A stretch of 64,000 nt of DNA, taken from positions 47,803 to 111,802 of the forward strand of contig CADANT010000003.1 in NCBI GenBank assembly GCA_902789345.1, given 5' to 3'. Each line of letters opens with the position of its first letter. Within the stretch, counting starts at the first letter, position 1. Positions 61,682 to 64,000 of the stretch are shown here, piece by piece. A program made the position numbers and the translations under genes. The stretch comes from an uncultured Ruminococcus sp. Lineage in GTDB: Bacteria; Bacillota; Clostridia; Oscillospirales; Acutalibacteraceae. The notes under the pieces were generated by a model that was given only the letters and a program-made list of their open reading frames with translations, was not told the DNA's origin and ran no database searches.

Positions 61682-62782
61682 TTAGCCTTTACTTTCATTA
61701 AGAACAGAAGAAAGTACATTTCCCAACAGTTCGCCTGTGTACTGCGCCTCTGAAAGAGTATTGGTTTCTGTTCCCACCTCAATAAGCAATGAACCGTTGT
61801 TAATAAACATATTGTAGGCAAAGTCACCAAAGTAAAGAGGTCTGGTCATACCCGGGTACATATCCTCCGCTTTTTGCTGAAGCTTCAGCGCAAATGTGAG
61901 ATTTTCCTGCCAGTGTCCCAGCCCGTAATTATCATACGGGTCATAGCCGCTCATTATCATTATTTGGGCCGCCTTTTTTCCGTTGTATGTAAATGTAGGC
62001 TTATATTTGCCCCTTTCATCGTCGTAACCCACTGCGTCACGGTGTATATCAAGTATTACCTTTATGCTTGGGTATTTTTCCATATATTCATATATAGTCT
62101 GCTCACTGCGGTCATACGAGCCGGTGTAGGTTTCGTCGTGAATTTTATCAGCCTGCACTGCCGATATACCGTTCTTCTTCAAAGCCTCTTTTATTTTCTT
62201 TCCCACTGCAACCATATTTCTTGAGGAATCTTTACTTCTAAAAGGATAGTCTGTGTAATAATAACCGTTGTCGTTTATTAAATATGACTCTGTGGTGTGG
62301 GTATGAACAATAAGCACCTGCGGTTCTTTGGAATCTTCTATTTTAAAGCCTAAATCAGAGGATAAAAAGCTTTCGTAATCAATGTCATAGTCGGTAGAAT
62401 TTTTAACCGAAAAATTACCGTAATCTTCACCTGAGCTTCCGAAATGCTGTTCAACTACAGGAAGTTTGTCACCTTTATATTTGCTTTCATCGTCTGTAAT
62501 TTCACCGTTAGCTTTTGTTGCAGTTGATTCTGTTACCACCTGTGTAGGCTGTTCGGTACTGTTTACAGGGGCATCTGTTATTTCTGTCTTGTTTGGCGGA
62601 TTTACAGCTATAGCGGCTGCACTTTGAGGCATAGACAATGAAGAAGCCAGCATTTGTATAGACAGCCCTGCGTTAAGCTCATTAACCCGTATGAATGTAC
62701 ATACAACCGCAGTTACTGCCAATACAGACGCCAACAATGAAGCAAATATATTTGTCAAACGGCCGCCATTTAGTTTACTCAT
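61682..62782 (-). CDS. spoIIP: Stage II sporulation protein P (peptidoglycan hydrolase)
   Basis: 366 residues; works with SpoIID/SpoIIM to dissolve septal peptidoglycan during engulfment. N-terminal membrane segment (IFASLLASVLAVTAVVCTFI), Ser/Thr linker, then the amidase-like catalytic domain: VLIVHTHTTESYL, VILDIHRDAVGYDDE, and LIEVGTETNTLSEAQ with the metal His and Glu. AGGAGG before the ATG. 71 bases from gpr with a sigma-E-like promoter between. Confidence 0.94.
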   Translation of the reverse strand: MSKLNGGRLTNIFASLLASVLAVTAVVCTFIRVNELNAGLSIQMLASSLSMPQSAAAIAVNPPNKTEITDAPVNSTEQPTQVVTESTATKANGEITDDESKYKGDKLPVVEQHFGSSGEDYGNFSVKNSTDYDIDYESFLSSDLGFKIEDSKEPQVLIVHTHTTESYLINDNGYYYTDYPFRSKDSSRNMVAVGKKIKEALKKNGISAVQADKIHDETYTGSYDRSEQTIYEYMEKYPSIKVILDIHRDAVGYDDERGKYKPTFTYNGKKAAQIMIMSGYDPYDNYGLGHWQENLTFALKLQQKAEDMYPGMTRPLYFGDFAYNMFINNGSLLIEVGTETNTLSEAQYTGELLGNVLSSVLNESKG

Positions 62783-62813
62783 TGATTATGCCTCCTGTAT
62801 TATTCCATATAAG

Positions 62814-62842
62814 AATATATGAAAAAGGCGGCATAAATATAC
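62814..62842 (-). promoter_or_regulatory. Sigma-E-like promoter of spoIIP
   Basis: Minus strand: GTATATT (plus 62836-62842), a 14-base spacer, CATATATT (plus 62814-62821). It differs from the Bacillus sigma-E consensus KMATATT-N14/15-CATACANT at one base in each box. Confidence 0.55.
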
Positions 62843-62852
62843 TTTTGCATTA

Positions 62853-63731
62853 CTAGCCGATAAGGGAAATAAGGTCTGCAAGGTTAAAATTTTGATGAAG
62901 TGCGCTGTTTACAGCCAAGCTTATTAGCTGTGCACCTCGTTCAATAAGCAAATCTATTTCTCGTGGTGTTACCACCATCATCTGTCCCTTAGGGTATATT
63001 TCACTTTTAATATCATTTTCAAAAACAAAGTCCGGTATAATATCCCTTGCCAAGGTCAGGGCGTCTACAACTGTTGGTATACCTATAGCAATTACAGGCA
63101 CGCCTGTGGTTTTCTCATTAATTGCAAACCTGTTGTTGCCCACCCCTGCACCGGGAGAAATGCCTGTATCTGCTATTTGAAGTGTACAGCCTAAGCGCTC
63201 CAGTCTGCGTGATGCAAGTGCGTCAATAGCTATAATGGCCTTTGGCTTTATTTTTTTTACTACGCTCAACACAAGCTCCCCTGTTTCAACCCCTGTTTGA
63301 CCTAAAACTCCCGGTGATATTACAGCTACGCTTCTTAGCTTATCCAGTCCTGTTTCCTGTGCGATTTTACCTGTAATATGGCGTGTTGCAAGAATTTTGT
63401 TTGCACTTTTTGGCCCCAGTGCGTCAGGGGTTATATTAAGATTGCCTAAACCCACCACCAATACAGTGCCCTCGCCGGGCAACAGCTCGTTAATATATTC
63501 ACCTATAATTTCTAAGCGACTGTCGGTGTCACGAAAAGTATTTGACAGGCTGGGAAACTCCACTGTAATATATGTGCCCGGCTCTTTGCCAAGCTCCTGT
63601 GCGCCCTCTGAATTGAGCACCCGTATTTTTGTTACTTTCATATTGGAATATGTTTGAGAGCTTAACCTTACACCATTGCAGCTTCCTGCCATTTCGGTTG
63701 CTTCAAGTGCCAAGTCTGTGCGTATATTCAT
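62853..63731 (-). CDS. gpr: Germination protease GPR
   Basis: Aspartic protease that degrades small acid-soluble spore proteins. RTDLALEATEMA near the N-terminus, LVVGLGNLNITPDALGP, VISPGVLGQTGVETGELV, IAIDALASRRLERLGCTLQIADTGISPGAGVGNNR and GIPTVVDALTLARDII. ATG 63731 with GGGGAGG upstream gives MNIRTDLALE, so almost no propeptide precedes the RTD motif, unlike the Bacillus zymogen. The open frame to 63803 lacks a Shine-Dalgarno. Precedes spoIIP, as in many Firmicutes. Confidence 0.94.
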   Translation of the reverse strand: MNIRTDLALEATEMAGSCNGVRLSSQTYSNMKVTKIRVLNSEGAQELGKEPGTYITVEFPSLSNTFRDTDSRLEIIGEYINELLPGEGTVLVVGLGNLNITPDALGPKSANKILATRHITGKIAQETGLDKLRSVAVISPGVLGQTGVETGELVLSVVKKIKPKAIIAIDALASRRLERLGCTLQIADTGISPGAGVGNNRFAINEKTTGVPVIAIGIPTVVDALTLARDIIPDFVFENDIKSEIYPKGQMMVVTPREIDLLIERGAQLISLAVNSALHQNFNLADLISLIG

Positions 63732-63811
63732 ATAACCGACCTCCCCTATAAATACAGTTTGTACAGTTTTATAAAATAAATTCATAGGGTATGTCGGCAG
63801 CAAATATAAGA

Positions 63812-63858
63812 CAGGCCCTTTGCCACCGGTTTTTCCAATAGCAAAGAGCCTGATTTTT
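63812..63858. terminator. Hairpin between gpr and the upstream gene
   Basis: CAGGCCCTTTGC (63812-63823) / GCAAAGAGCCTG (63841-63852), one mismatch. U run only on the plus strand (ATTTTTA), so a weak terminator for the minus-strand gene. Confidence 0.45.
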
Positions 63859-63905
63859 ATAGGCGCATAATTTAGATATGTACCAAAATTAGTTTTAAAG
63901 AACGA

Positions 63906-64000
63906 CTACTCTAACCTGCCGTCACCGCCCATTAGCCTTGTCATTTCCTCAATTTTTTCAATAGGGAACGGTGGCTGTGTCAGCGGTTTCAGTGCTATTG
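63906..64000 (-). CDS. C-terminal end of an unidentified gene (runs off window)
   Basis: Frame continues to the window edge and ends PFPIEKIEEMTRLMGGDGRLE then TAG at 63906-63908. Only ~30 residues are visible. It is not ribosomal protein S20, whose gene often lies next to gpr. No family can be assigned. Confidence 0.5.
   Translation of the reverse strand, partial: IALKPLTQPPFPIEKIEEMTRLMGGDGRLE

Noticed and set aside
1..64000. tRNA, rRNA, prophage or insertion-sequence transposase genes
   Set aside because: None recognised by eye on either strand; small ncRNAs cannot be excluded without a covariance search.

Overview
The window is a low-GC, endospore-forming Clostridia chromosome segment. 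The spoIIGA-sigE, spoIIP and gpr genes establish the sporulation lineage. A secreted GH13 alpha-amylase carrying a type-I dockerin points to an amylosome-bearing gut Ruminococcus; Ruminococcus bromii or a close relative is my best guess, by inference from gene content only. I saw no rRNA, tRNA, CRISPR array, prophage or complete large mobile element.

Layout. 1-4.6 kb: an N-terminal acetyltransferase fragment, the dockerin amylase, and a divergent Tim44-like membrane protein. 4.7-9.7 kb: a one-carbon/methionine cluster (metF, a stand-alone MetH reactivation protein, metH lacking that domain) plus an AlkD-like glycosylase; a tandem intergenic repeat lies between metF and the rest. 9.9-13.8 kb: murC and rlmD, with an HNH-endonuclease element lodged in the 3' end of rlmD between 26-bp direct repeats. 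13.8-16.4 kb: a cyclophilin-htpG heat-shock operon under a CIRCE operator. 16.5-27 kb: a MocR regulator, a small XRE regulator, NAD salvage (pncA-pncB), a DUF815 ATPase, an AraC regulator, YebC, a PHP phosphatase and a split transketolase. 27-36 kb: an acetyltransferase, a three-gene TAXI-GltS-small-protein operon, and a ~1,925-residue helicase/nuclease with an N-terminal transglutaminase-like domain.

36-41.3 kb is the most unusual part: a sulfur amino-acid locus with metQNI, a PLP-dependent Cys/Met-metabolism enzyme and an acetyltransferase. The MetQ lipoprotein is circularly permuted: the half that is normally C-terminal comes first. Its mRNA leader encodes two small peptides, one ending Met-Cys-Cys-Cys. 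Both operons share a CCTAT-N7-ATAGG inverted repeat at their promoters, suggesting a common sulfur-responsive regulator.

41-53.3 kb: a PHP phosphatase, a membrane protein, NUDIX, a deformylase-like protein, a WYL regulator, an ABC-F ATPase, a histone-H1-like lysine/alanine-rich protein, mfd and pth. 53.4-58.1 kb: a 2-oxoacid:ferredoxin oxidoreductase operon with an attached P-loop ATPase, a zinc-ribbon membrane protein and a HAD hydrolase. 58.5-64 kb: spoIIGA-sigE, two secreted low-complexity proteins, spoIIP (with a plausible sigma-E promoter), gpr, and the C-terminal end of an unidentified gene. Where a Shine-Dalgarno sequence clearly favours an internal start, the start has been moved and the entry says so.
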